Of a stretch of DNA of 64,000 nt, positions 55,766-64,000 are shown one piece after another. The first letter of the stretch is position 1. Each line of letters starts with the position of its first letter. A model generated the notes under the pieces. The model saw only the letters and a list, made by a program, of their open reading frames with translations, did not search any database and was not told where the DNA came from. Origin of the DNA: an uncultured Asticcacaulis sp. (lineage in GTDB: Bacteria; Pseudomonadota; Alphaproteobacteria; Caulobacterales; Caulobacteraceae); assembly GCA_936940865.1 (NCBI GenBank), contig CAKZJB010000051.1:1-64000 (forward strand), written 5' to 3'. A program made the translations under genes and the position numbers.

Positions 55766-56863
55766 CTATTTTTTGGCGAAACGCGCCAGAGCATCGAGGA
55801 AGGCGCGGTTTTCGTCGTCCTTTCCGATGGTCACGCGCAAGCATTGCGGCAGGCCGTAATTGGCCACATGACGGACGATCAGCCCTTGAGACATGATGTA
55901 GGCGTTGGCGGCTTCGGCCTGGGCCTCGTCCTTGAAGTGGATCAGCACGAAGTTGCCGGCCGATTTGTGGATCGTGAAGCCAAGCGCGCGCACCTCCTGC
56001 AGGAAGCGCGGATGCCAGTTCAGCACCTGCTGGCGCGATGCCTCGACATGGAAGCGGTCGGACAGGGCGGCAACGCCGGCATATTGTGCCGGCAGGTTGA
56101 TGTTGAAGGGCAGGCGGATGCGCTCGATCGCCTCGATCACGGCCTTGGGGCAATAGCCGAAGCCTATGCGCAGGCCGGCCAGGCCGTGGATCTTCGAGAA
56201 GGTGCGCGTGACGATGACGTTCTCGCTATCGCGCGCCATGTCGAAGGCGCTCTTCCAGGTCGGTTCGTCGACGAACTCGGCATAGGCTTCATCGATCACC
56301 AGCAGGATGCGGGGGTCGAGGCGGGCGCGCAACTCGGCGAGCTCTTCGGGGGTATTCCAGGTTCCCGTCGGGTTGGCCGGGTTCGACAGGTACACCAGCT
56401 TGGTGCGTTCATCGACCAGCTTGAGCAGCTCTTCGATCTCTATGCGCAGCTCCGGTTCGGGCGCCAGCTTGACCGCAGCCTGGCAGGCCAGGGCCGAGAT
56501 GCGATACGCCAGGAAGCCGTGCTCGCCGGTGACGATGTTGTCGCCAGCCTCGAGATAGACCTGGTTGAGCAGCGAAAAAACCTCGTCCGAACCGTTGCCG
56601 AAGACCAGCCGGTCGGGCTCGAGGCCGTGGTATTCGGAGACCGCCGCGCGCAACAGATTGGCGTGGCCGTCGGGATAGCGGAAGAGCTTGGCTTGCGCGT
56701 CGACAAAGGCCTCGACGGCATGGGCGCTGGCGCCGAGCGCGTTCTCGTTGGAGGACAGCTTTATGGGCTCGGCTACGCCGTCGATCTTCGACTTGCCGCC
56801 GACATAGGGCGCGATGTCGAGGATACCGGGTTTGGGAGCAGGTTTGTCGAGCAGGTTCGTCAT
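55766..56863 (-). CDS. hisC: Histidinol-phosphate/aromatic aminotransferase
   Basis: The 365-residue fold-type I aminotransferase has the PLP Lys224 in RTFSKIHGLAG and Asp191 in VIDEAYAEF. NPANPTGTW near 161-169 binds the cofactor, and FRYPDG and GNGSDEV are HisC signatures. HisC-like enzymes catalyse histidinol-phosphate or aromatic amino acid transamination. The gene lies next to chorismate mutase, which argues for a role in phenylalanine or tyrosine synthesis, as found for the second hisC copy of many alphaproteobacteria. The start is the ATG at 56861-56863. It is co-directional with the upstream mutase, 104 bp apart. Confidence 0.86.
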   Translation of the reverse strand: MTNLLDKPAPKPGILDIAPYVGGKSKIDGVAEPIKLSSNENALGASAHAVEAFVDAQAKLFRYPDGHANLLRAAVSEYHGLEPDRLVFGNGSDEVFSLLNQVYLEAGDNIVTGEHGFLAYRISALACQAAVKLAPEPELRIEIEELLKLVDERTKLVYLSNPANPTGTWNTPEELAELRARLDPRILLVIDEAYAEFVDEPTWKSAFDMARDSENVIVTRTFSKIHGLAGLRIGFGYCPKAVIEAIERIRLPFNINLPAQYAGVAALSDRFHVEASRQQVLNWHPRFLQEVRALGFTIHKSAGNFVLIHFKDEAQAEAANAYIMSQGLIVRHVANYGLPQCLRVTIGKDDENRAFLDALARFAKK

Positions 56864-56967
56864 GGTATGGCCGTATCTTATGAAACTATTTTGCCCCTCA
56901 TATCCCGCCCTTAAACAAAACGCACGATAATTTCGCAAGTCTTGTCGGCAAACAGGAGAAGGCCGTT

Positions 56968-57783
56968 TTAAATCCTCGGGGCGGCCCCGATCACGCCGCT
57001 GAGCGAGCCGAGCGCGCCCTTCAGCCGCTCATCGTGTTCCTGCACGAAGCCGGACAGGGAGAAGAGCTTGAGCCCCTGCGCCGAACAGAGCCATTCGGCG
57101 GCGAAGCCGCGATGGCTGAGCGCATCGACCAGTTTGTCTTCGCGTTCGGGCGAATCCGACACCCAGAAGGTGAGGTCGTCACCGGTCGGTTCGGCCGCGA
57201 TGGACGCCAGGGCGAGCGCGTGGGGACGTCCGCTCGACAGCTCGGGAAGGGCGGCAATGATGCGCACGCGCGGCTCGGCCAGGAGCCTTGCCCACCAGGC
57301 CCCGCCGCGCGGATCAAGGCTGAGCACGGAGATATGGCGCGTGTCGCGGGCGGCCGCAATCGCTGCGGCCGGATCGTTGACATAGCCGTAGGACGGCGCG
57401 AAGCCGAAGCGTTCGCGCGCCCACACCAGCACTTCACGCGACTGGTCGCCGGCATTGATATTAAGGTGAAGCCCGCCGTTCATCTGGCCCTGGATGCGCA
57501 GGTTTTCCGAGATCAGCTCGCGCCAGACCCGCACCACGACGTCTTGCGACGCGGCCCTGCGCGGCATGGCCAGAAGTTTGCGGATCAGCATGGCCTCGCG
57601 GTCGGGGCGCAGCAGCGAGGTCGGCGTGCCGTCATGCCTGAGGCTGCCTTCCTCACGCGCCTTCGCTTCGCCGATCGCCTTGCCGAGGGCCGCGCGTTCG
57701 TCGACGAGGCGCAGAAGTTCCGCGTCTAGGGCGTCGATCTGTAGGCGCAGATCGGCGAGGCCGGGCGGATTTTGCGTACTCAC
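56968..57783 (-). CDS. AroQ-type chorismate mutase with a C-terminal ACT-like region
   Basis: The 271-residue protein has an N-terminal AroQ chorismate mutase (about residues 8-100: LRLQIDALDAELLRLVDERAAL, then the RREA-like REAMLIRKLL and VVRVWRELISENL). The remaining 170 residues resemble a worn-down prephenate-dehydratase-plus-ACT module, as in bifunctional PheA; I see no dehydratase TxRF motif. The true start is probably GTG at 57781-57783, nine bases after GGAG, rather than the earlier TTG. It precedes hisC, and together they would convert chorismate to prephenate and on to aromatic amino acids. The ACT-like region may sense phenylalanine. Confidence 0.84.
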   Translation of the reverse strand: MSTQNPPGLADLRLQIDALDAELLRLVDERAALGKAIGEAKAREEGSLRHDGTPTSLLRPDREAMLIRKLLAMPRRAASQDVVVRVWRELISENLRIQGQMNGGLHLNINAGDQSREVLVWARERFGFAPSYGYVNDPAAAIAAARDTRHISVLSLDPRGGAWWARLLAEPRVRIIAALPELSSGRPHALALASIAAEPTGDDLTFWVSDSPEREDKLVDALSHRGFAAEWLCSAQGLKLFSLSGFVQEHDERLKGALGSLSGVIGAAPRI

Positions 57784-57885
57784 AATCAATTACTCCGGGG
57801 TCGAAGGCGCGACCTTATGCCTGTGGATGACGGGCCGCAAGTCTATATTCGTCATTACCTATGATGGTTACAGTATAAACAAATC

Positions 57886-58947
57886 TCACGGCAATGTAGG
57901 TGCATTTGCAACTTTTATAGGTCCAATATAGGCCTTGCCCTTTTTGAAATCGATTGTCAGCTTCGCCGGGCCGTTGCTCGCACCCATGGCAAGGTCCAGC
58001 AAAGGTTCGGCTTCGCCAGCCATGTCGCCAGAAAGAATGCCGGCGGAAGACAGCATGGCGATCGGTCCGGCGGCGCCGGTCAGCTCGACCTTGACCTTGC
58101 CCTGCACGTGATTGTCTGCATCGGCGCTCAAGGCATTGCTCGAAAGGTGAAGCACCGTATCGGGACGCTTCAGTTCGACGATCAGGTTCGACGCGACCCC
58201 GCCGGTTTTCCAGGCGGTCAGACCGTTCGCGAAGGTGACACCCTTGAAGGCGGCGACGCGGTTGATCGTACCTTCGACATGCAGGTCGAGCGGTGCGTCC
58301 GGGCTGACCTTGCCGACCAGACCGGGTGCCCGTCCGCGCGCCCCGGTCCACCTCACGAGGAAATCGGCGCTGTCGGCATCTTTCGCGCTGGGACGCAGAT
58401 AGGCTTCGGCCAGCGTCGCCGTATCGAAGACGAAGGGATGGGCGGGATCGGACGGTGCCGCCATCACCTCCATGCCCTGCAGGCGGATATCGGGCACAGC
58501 TTGCCCGAGGTGCGAGACGCTGGCGCGCAATACCTTGCCCGTCAGGCTCAGGGTGCCGAGATCGGCGCCGGTCTTGTCGTGGCCGCGATAGAGCGTCAGG
58601 CCCTTCGTCGCCACCATCACCCACTTGTCGGGATTATAGGCATTGGCCTCGATATCTAAATCGGGCGCCGTAAAGCCGCGTCCGGTCGGAGCGACGATGG
58701 TGACATCCCGCAATTCTACGGCCAGCCGGTAAGGATAGCCTTTTACGGAATAGGGGGCGGTGGACACGCGATAGCCTTGCCTGGTCAAGGCATCGGCCTG
58801 GGCATGAAACGCGGTTTCTACGCGGTGCGCCGCGACGAACCACCAGACGGTCCACAGGACGATCAGCACCGCCACGACAGCGGTCGGAACGAACACGCCG
58901 ATATGATGACGCTTCTGGGGGCGCTTCGGGGCTTCGGTCTCGGTCAT
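57886..58947 (-). CDS. DUF2125-domain protein
   Basis: The 353-residue protein has one N-terminal membrane anchor (about residues 16-40) and then a long domain belonging to the DUF2125 family of alphaproteobacteria. Landmarks are GYPYRLAVELRDVTI near residue 70, APDLDIEANAYNPDKWVM near 95, and repeated beta-rich segments in the second half. The bulk is expected in the periplasm. The beta-rich repeats recall AsmA/LPS-transport-like bridge proteins, but no function is established. I chose the ATG at 58945-58947 because AGGATG precedes it at good spacing, and it leaves no unmatched extension. It follows the DinG-type helicase gene in the same direction by only 15 bp. Confidence 0.82.
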   Translation of the reverse strand: MTETEAPKRPQKRHHIGVFVPTAVVAVLIVLWTVWWFVAAHRVETAFHAQADALTRQGYRVSTAPYSVKGYPYRLAVELRDVTIVAPTGRGFTAPDLDIEANAYNPDKWVMVATKGLTLYRGHDKTGADLGTLSLTGKVLRASVSHLGQAVPDIRLQGMEVMAAPSDPAHPFVFDTATLAEAYLRPSAKDADSADFLVRWTGARGRAPGLVGKVSPDAPLDLHVEGTINRVAAFKGVTFANGLTAWKTGGVASNLIVELKRPDTVLHLSSNALSADADNHVQGKVKVELTGAAGPIAMLSSAGILSGDMAGEAEPLLDLAMGASNGPAKLTIDFKKGKAYIGPIKVANAPTLP

Positions 58948-58962
58948 GGATGGCATCCTGGA

Positions 58963-61902
58963 TCAGATCAGGTCGGGCGGATACAGGAAGCGTTCTATGG
59001 AGTCGATGGCTTCTTTGAGGCTGCAGCGCTGAATGACCACGCCGGGCGGCAGGCTGGAAAACAGCCGCGTCGGCGCGGCCGAGTCGAGCATGACGAAGAC
59101 GCCGCGGTCGTCGGCCTTGCGGATCAGGCGCCCGAAGGCCTGGGCCAGCCGCGCGCGCGTCAGGGCGTCGTCATAGATGCGCTGTCCGAAATGCTGGCGC
59201 CGCGCCCGGTGCAGCGTATCGGGCCTGGGCCACGGCACGCGGTCGAAGGCGATAAGCCGCAGCGCCTGGCCCGGCACGTCGATGCCGTCGCGCACGGCGT
59301 CGGTGCCCAGCAGGCACGAATGATGCTCGGCGCGGAAGACGCTGATCAGGTCGGAGACGTCGAGCGGGTCGACGTGCTGGGCGTAAAGCGACAGCCCTTC
59401 GTCGGCCAGCGGCTGGTTGATCTGGTCGTACACCAGCTTCAGCCGCCGGATGGCGGTGAACAGGCCGAGACTCCCGCCTTTCGCCGCCAGGAACAGGGCC
59501 TGCATGGCGGCCGCGACCGAACGGTGGTCGTCGCGGCTGACGTCGGAAATGACGAACAGCCGCGCCTGGCTGGCATAGTCGAAGGGCGAAGCAATGCGTG
59601 CCGTCTTGGCGTTCATGACCAGATGGTTGGCGCCGGTGCGCTGGCGCGCCAGGGAAAATACGTCTTCGGTCGTTTCGTCACGCGAACCGTCGCTGAGCGT
59701 CGCCGACGCCACCAGCACGCCGTGCGCCGGCTTGAGCACGAATTCCGCCAGGGGCAGGCTGGGGTCGACATAGTGGCGGTTCAGGCTGACATCGACGACT
59801 CGGCCGCGATGCACCTCGGCCGAAAACCAGTCGATCGTTTCGGGCTTGCCGTTGTCATCGACAATGTCCTGGTCTTCCAGCGCCAACTGCTGCAACAGTG
59901 ACCGCCAGGCCGGCAGCAGCATGCGCGCCCGCCGTTCCAGCCCGCGCAATATGCCTTCCAGGCGGACGCGTTCGGGCGCTTCCAGCGCCTTCGAGCTGTC
60001 GTTCAGGATGTCTTCCACGGCGCGGCAGAGCGCCAGGAGCGGCGCCTCGATGCCGGCCAGCGCCTTGGATGCCAGCTTTGCGGCGATGGCGACGCTTTCG
60101 ATGCACGGATGGGCTTCGCATTCACCGCCGGTCTCGTTGTCGTTCGGCCGGCCGCGTTGCGGCGCTTCCTCGCGGCGGATTTCGATCTGGGTGAGGGCTT
60201 CGACCAGCAAGGCTTCAATCGGGCCGATCGGCTCGAGTCCGCTACCGCCCTGCGTGCGCACCGAAATGCGCTGGGTGAAGCCGTCGGCCGGCAGGACGGC
60301 GGCGGCGCGGATCAGTTCGCGCATGGCGTCACGCGCCTGGTCCGTCTTGAGCAGGTCCCCGATGCGCGACTCCAGGCCGCGGGCGCGCCGCGACCGGCCT
60401 TCGTTGCCGCGAATCCACCGCCGCAGTTCGAACGCCTCCAGCCCCGACAGGCGCGTGGCAAACGCGCTGTCGGCGGCTTCGAAGACGTGGTGGCCTTCGT
60501 CGAAGATCAGGCGGGACAGGGCGGGTTGCGGTTCGATATCGCCCTGGACGTCCTCGCCGTTCATTTCGGCGGCCATCTGCTCGCGCGCCCGGTCGCGCAG
60601 GTCGTAGGCCGCCTGCGCCATGACCAGCGCATGGTTGGCGATGACCAGGCTGGCCGAACGCGCCTTGCGCACCCCGCGCTCGATGAAACAGACGCGGTAG
60701 TGCGGGCAGGCGGCGTAGGTGCATTCGCCGCGCCGGTCGACCAGGGCGGACGGCGACAGCGTATTGAAGACGGCGGCGGGCGCCGTCGGCGGCAGCAGCG
60801 ACGGCAGCCAGGTCGGGAAATCGCCGCTCATGATGTCGCCGTCGCGGCTGTAGAGCACCCAGCGCGCGATCAGTGCGGCCATGATGACTTCCGGCCCCGT
60901 CTGTGCCGCGGCCAGCCGTTCCTGAAAGTTCAGCAGGCAGAGATAGTTTTCGCGGCCCTTGCGCACCACGACCTGAGCCTGGCGTTCGGCCTCGCGGTCG
61001 AACAGGGCGCGCGTATCGTGATAGATCTGCTTTTGCAGCGCCTTGGTATAGGTCGACACCCAGACCTGGCCCTGGGCCTTTTGTGCCCAGGCATGGGCGG
61101 GCGCCAGATAGCCCAGCGTCTTGCCCGTGCCCGTGCCGGCCTCGGCCAGCAGCATGTTCGGCTGGTCCTTCATCCATTTGGGTGCGAAAATGTCGCGGGC
61201 CTTGAGCGCAAACTCGCGCTGTTCGGGCCGGCGTTCGCTCAAAGACGCGCGCTTAAGGTCGGCCTCGAGCGCCATCGTGACCTCTTCGTCCGACAGCGAT
61301 ACGGCGCGCGCCTGGCCTTCGGGCGGCTGGTCCTCCCATTCCTCGAGCAGCGACCAGATTTCGAGCGCGGGCGGAGCGACATAGTCGGCGGGCATCTGGG
61401 TGCGATCGAGCACCGCCTGCAGCAGCTCAGCCCAGGCCCAGCCGTTGCGCCCCATCAGTTTGATGCCCGATTGCGCCACCAGGCGGAAGCCGAGCGGGGC
61501 GGCCTCGAGTTCGGCGGTCAGGGTTTCTATGACGCCGATCAGCGTTTTCGCCTGCGCGGGCGCGTCGGCCGGCTCCGGAAAACCGCAGGCGATGGCGACG
61601 CCGGCGGCGGACGGCGCGCAGAACTGCGCCGGGCGGACGAAGGCGAACAGCTCCAGCACGTCGAAATGGCCCGCTTCGCGGTAGTTGCGGCCGGCAAACA
61701 GGCGGTTGCGGATCAAGGGCGCATTGGCGACGATGAGCGGCTCTTGCCCCCACAGGGCGCGCAGTTCCGGCGTTGCGACATGACGGCTTTCCATGCCGTC
61801 GTAAACGCACGGACGGACGGCGGAAAAGCCGAGCGCGTCTTTGGGAACATGGACGCGCCACCACGGGTCTTGCGGGCGCGAAAGGGTTACGGGATCGCTC
61901 AC
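58963..61902 (-). CDS. DinG/XPD-like ATP-dependent DNA helicase
   Basis: This 979-residue superfamily 2 helicase has Walker A GTGTGKT near residue 260, a DEGHH box (the DEAH-like motif II), an iron-sulfur cysteine region between motifs I and II (RGECTYAACPHYRVC, and nearby Cys), and motif VI QAFGRLIRKADDRG. That set is typical of DinG/YoaA/XPD 5'-to-3' helicases used in DNA repair and R-loop removal. Unlike DinG proteins with an exonuclease domain, the N-terminal 230 residues show no intact DEDD exonuclease signature, though the length suggests a degenerate version. The start is uncertain; I used the GTG at 61900-61902. It is divergent from the M1 peptidase gene. Confidence 0.87.
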   Translation of the reverse strand: MSDPVTLSRPQDPWWRVHVPKDALGFSAVRPCVYDGMESRHVATPELRALWGQEPLIVANAPLIRNRLFAGRNYREAGHFDVLELFAFVRPAQFCAPSAAGVAIACGFPEPADAPAQAKTLIGVIETLTAELEAAPLGFRLVAQSGIKLMGRNGWAWAELLQAVLDRTQMPADYVAPPALEIWSLLEEWEDQPPEGQARAVSLSDEEVTMALEADLKRASLSERRPEQREFALKARDIFAPKWMKDQPNMLLAEAGTGTGKTLGYLAPAHAWAQKAQGQVWVSTYTKALQKQIYHDTRALFDREAERQAQVVVRKGRENYLCLLNFQERLAAAQTGPEVIMAALIARWVLYSRDGDIMSGDFPTWLPSLLPPTAPAAVFNTLSPSALVDRRGECTYAACPHYRVCFIERGVRKARSASLVIANHALVMAQAAYDLRDRAREQMAAEMNGEDVQGDIEPQPALSRLIFDEGHHVFEAADSAFATRLSGLEAFELRRWIRGNEGRSRRARGLESRIGDLLKTDQARDAMRELIRAAAVLPADGFTQRISVRTQGGSGLEPIGPIEALLVEALTQIEIRREEAPQRGRPNDNETGGECEAHPCIESVAIAAKLASKALAGIEAPLLALCRAVEDILNDSSKALEAPERVRLEGILRGLERRARMLLPAWRSLLQQLALEDQDIVDDNGKPETIDWFSAEVHRGRVVDVSLNRHYVDPSLPLAEFVLKPAHGVLVASATLSDGSRDETTEDVFSLARQRTGANHLVMNAKTARIASPFDYASQARLFVISDVSRDDHRSVAAAMQALFLAAKGGSLGLFTAIRRLKLVYDQINQPLADEGLSLYAQHVDPLDVSDLISVFRAEHHSCLLGTDAVRDGIDVPGQALRLIAFDRVPWPRPDTLHRARRQHFGQRIYDDALTRARLAQAFGRLIRKADDRGVFVMLDSAAPTRLFSSLPPGVVIQRCSLKEAIDSIERFLYPPDLI

Positions 61903-62082
61903 CGCCTGACCATAGCCCGCGCCGGCTTTCCGGCCAAGAGTGAAACCCGTGCAATGGATGATCGTCCCCGACGCGTGCGTCAATTTCACGGTTGTGTGAT
62001 GGGGATATTTCCAGTTACATAGCGTCAAATCGGATCACCGCCACGGGCCGCGTTCGCCCTTGGTTTTTTGGGGTTTCGCGGC

Positions 62083-64000
62083 ATGCGTCACACGCCTTTG
62101 CGCGCCTTTTCGCCCCTTCGGCGTCTTGCAGCCCTGGCGCTTGCCTGCCTGGGCCTCAGCCTCGGTCTGGGCGCGGTCGTAACCGGCTGCAACCGTCATG
62201 AAGCCGCCGACGCCGGGCCGCAGGCCATGGTCGCACGTACGGCCGACGACCATTCCTACGCCCGTCCCCAGGAAGTCCGCGTACGTCATGTCGACCTCGA
62301 CCTGACCGCCGATTTCCAGGCGCGCCAGCTCAGGGGCACGGCGACGCTCAAGCTCGAATCCAAGGCCAACGCCAAGCAGGTCGTGCTCGACGTCAAGGAT
62401 CTGGCCATCGAGAGGGTGACGGATGCCTCGGGCGCGCCGCTGAAATACGCGCTGGGCAAGACCGATCCGATGATGGGACAGTCGCTGACGGTCGAACTGC
62501 CGCAGGGGGCGCAGACGATCGTGGTGCGCTATCACACCGAAAAGAGCGGGTCGGCGCTGCAGTGGCTCGATCCGCAGCAGACCGCCGGCAAGCAGAAGCC
62601 CTTTCTGTTCAGCCAAGGCGAGGAAATCAACACCCGCACCTGGATTCCGACACAGGACAGTCCGGCTGTCCGCCAGACCTATTCCGCACGCATAACCGTG
62701 CCTTCGGATCTGGTCGCGGTAATGAGCGCCAAGCGCCTGACGCCGGACGGAGAGGCTGTGCCCGGTCATGCCTCGCAGCGCACCTTCCGCTTCGAGATGG
62801 ATCAGCCCGTGGCCCCTTACCTGATCGCCCTGGCGGTCGGGGATATCGGCTTCAAGGAAGAGGGCAAGCGTACCGGCGTCTATGCCGAAAAGGCCGTTCT
62901 GGACAAGGCGGCGTATGAGTTCGCCGATATGGAACAGATGCTCGACGCCGCCGAGAAGCTCTACGGTCCGTACAAGTGGGGCCGCTACGACGTGTTGGTC
63001 CTGCCGCCGTCCTTCCCCTATGGCGGCATGGAAAACCCGACCCTGACCTTTGCTACGCCGACCGTCCTGGCTGGCGACCGGTCGCTGGTCTCGCTGGTGG
63101 CGCACGAACTGGCCCATTCCTGGTCAGGCAACCTCGTGACCAACGCGACCTGGGAAGACTTCTGGCTGAATGAAGGCTTCACCGTCTATTTCGAGAACCG
63201 CATCATGGAGCAGGTCTATGGCAAGGACCGCGCCGACATGCTCAAGGTGCTGGGCTACAACGACCTGCTGACCGACATGAAGCAGATCGAGGCCGACGGC
63301 CATCCCGAATTCACCAGGCTCCATCCCGACCTGAAGGGCATCGATCCGGACGACTACTTCTCGGATGTGCCGTACGAAAAGGGCGCCGCCTTCCTGCGCA
63401 TGCTGGAGCAGCGCTTCGGCCGCAAAAAGCTCGATGCCTATCTCAAGGGCTATTTCAGCCGCTATGCCTTCCAAAGCATGACGACCGAAGCCTTCCTGGC
63501 CGACCTGCGCCAGCACCTGCTGCACAATGACAGCGATCTGGAAAAGCAGCTGAAGATCAACGACTGGCTCTACGGCACCGGTCTGCCCGACAACGTCGTG
63601 GTTCCGACTTCGCCGTTGCTCGACCAGGTGTCGCAGCAGATCAGCGCCTTTGCCGGCGGGGCCGACGCCAAGGCGCTGGATACCAAGGACTATGCCTATC
63701 CGCAGTGGGTCTATTTCCTCAGCCATATGCCGGATAGCCTGACGGTCGACCGGATGGCGGCGCTGGACAGCGCCTTCGACTTTACCCATTCCCACAATTC
63801 GGAAATCGAGTTCGCCTGGCTGATGCTGGCCGTGCAGCACCACTACACGCCCGCCCTGCCCACCTTGCGGGAATTCCTGATCGGGCAGGGACGCGGCAAG
63901 TTCTGCACGCCGCTGTACCGGGCGTTGATGCAGCAGCCGGGCTGGGGACTGGACCTTGCGCATCGCATCTATAACGAGGCGCGCCCGGGCTATCATGAAC
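62083..64000 (+). CDS. M1-family aminopeptidase lipoprotein, 3' end beyond the window
   Basis: The visible 639 residues belong to a zinc aminopeptidase of the M1 family, close to leukotriene-A4-hydrolase-type enzymes. The lipobox VVTG-Cys36 after a signal peptide indicates a lipoprotein, probably in the outer membrane facing the periplasm. The GGMEN motif precedes the zinc site: His341, Glu342 and His345 in HELAHSW, and Glu364 in LNEGF, the classic HEXXH-x18-E spacing. The N-terminal beta-saddle domain (about 60-230) comes first. The frame continues past 64000 without a stop, so the helical C-terminal domain is missing only because the window ends. The ATG at 62083 has no strong ribosome-binding site. 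Confidence 0.88.
   Translation, partial: MRHTPLRAFSPLRRLAALALACLGLSLGLGAVVTGCNRHEAADAGPQAMVARTADDHSYARPQEVRVRHVDLDLTADFQARQLRGTATLKLESKANAKQVVLDVKDLAIERVTDASGAPLKYALGKTDPMMGQSLTVELPQGAQTIVVRYHTEKSGSALQWLDPQQTAGKQKPFLFSQGEEINTRTWIPTQDSPAVRQTYSARITVPSDLVAVMSAKRLTPDGEAVPGHASQRTFRFEMDQPVAPYLIALAVGDIGFKEEGKRTGVYAEKAVLDKAAYEFADMEQMLDAAEKLYGPYKWGRYDVLVLPPSFPYGGMENPTLTFATPTVLAGDRSLVSLVAHELAHSWSGNLVTNATWEDFWLNEGFTVYFENRIMEQVYGKDRADMLKVLGYNDLLTDMKQIEADGHPEFTRLHPDLKGIDPDDYFSDVPYEKGAAFLRMLEQRFGRKKLDAYLKGYFSRYAFQSMTTEAFLADLRQHLLHNDSDLEKQLKINDWLYGTGLPDNVVVPTSPLLDQVSQQISAFAGGADAKALDTKDYAYPQWVYFLSHMPDSLTVDRMAALDSAFDFTHSHNSEIEFAWLMLAVQHHYTPALPTLREFLIGQGRGKFCTPLYRALMQQPGWGLDLAHRIYNEARPGYHE

Overview
This window looks like chromosomal DNA of a GC-rich alphaproteobacterium, most likely in or near the Caulobacteraceae (an Asticcacaulis/Caulobacter-type organism). 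The assignment is an inference from gene content: a SocA/Panacea-type gene, a phoR/phoU/phoB cluster, an intracellular PHB depolymerase, a chitobiase-type GH20 enzyme, a gltD-gltB pair, and dense packing on both strands. I saw no rRNA, tRNA, insertion sequence, prophage or CRISPR array.

Layout. 1-2562: a short block with a partial ORF, a type I methionine aminopeptidase, a luciferase-like flavin monooxygenase and the first 76 codons of a 3-hydroxybutyrate dehydrogenase. This block stops at a GAATTC, and exactly there an opposing pirin gene also loses its C-terminus. The two broken genes mark a recombination or assembly/cloning joint, and the left block may come from another alphaproteobacterium. 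3.2-8.8 kb: TRIC-type channel, glycine-zipper envelope protein, pseF/pseG of pseudaminic acid synthesis, msrB, and a secreted phytase-like esterase. 8.9-9.9 kb: an AT-richer two-gene island pairing a Panacea (SocA-like) protein with an overlapping two-helix membrane protein, which is the best candidate here for an undescribed toxin-antitoxin pair. 10-20.7 kb: aldehyde dehydrogenase, sugar aminotransferase, ammonium transporter and glutamate synthase. 20.7-29 kb: chitobiase, a PadR regulator with its operator and a membrane protein, RecQ, and a class A penicillin-binding protein.

29-41 kb: metallopeptidase, PHB depolymerase, ferredoxin-NADP reductase with a divergent LysR-type regulator, cysteine synthase, an FNR/FixK-type box ahead of a small membrane protein, homoserine kinase, RtcB, a Gly/Met-rich beta-helix secreted protein and threonine synthase. 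40.7-46.5 kb: proB-proA and phoR-phoU-phoB, with no pst transporter genes in between. 46.6-53.6 kb: Hsp33, a natural SerB-SerA fusion, a PilZ protein, a DEAD-box RNA helicase and a repeat-rich gap, then a cobalamin adenosyltransferase with a HIG1-type protein. 53.8-64 kb: TetR regulator, Rieske oxygenase, HisC-like aminotransferase, chorismate mutase, DUF2125 protein, a DinG/XPD-like helicase and a partial M1 lipoprotein peptidase running off the window.

Most genes are housekeeping and amino-acid metabolism (Glu, Pro, Ser, Thr, Cys, aromatic/His), phosphate and nitrogen response, and envelope functions. Two families of dispersed palindromic repeats sit in the gaps between genes.
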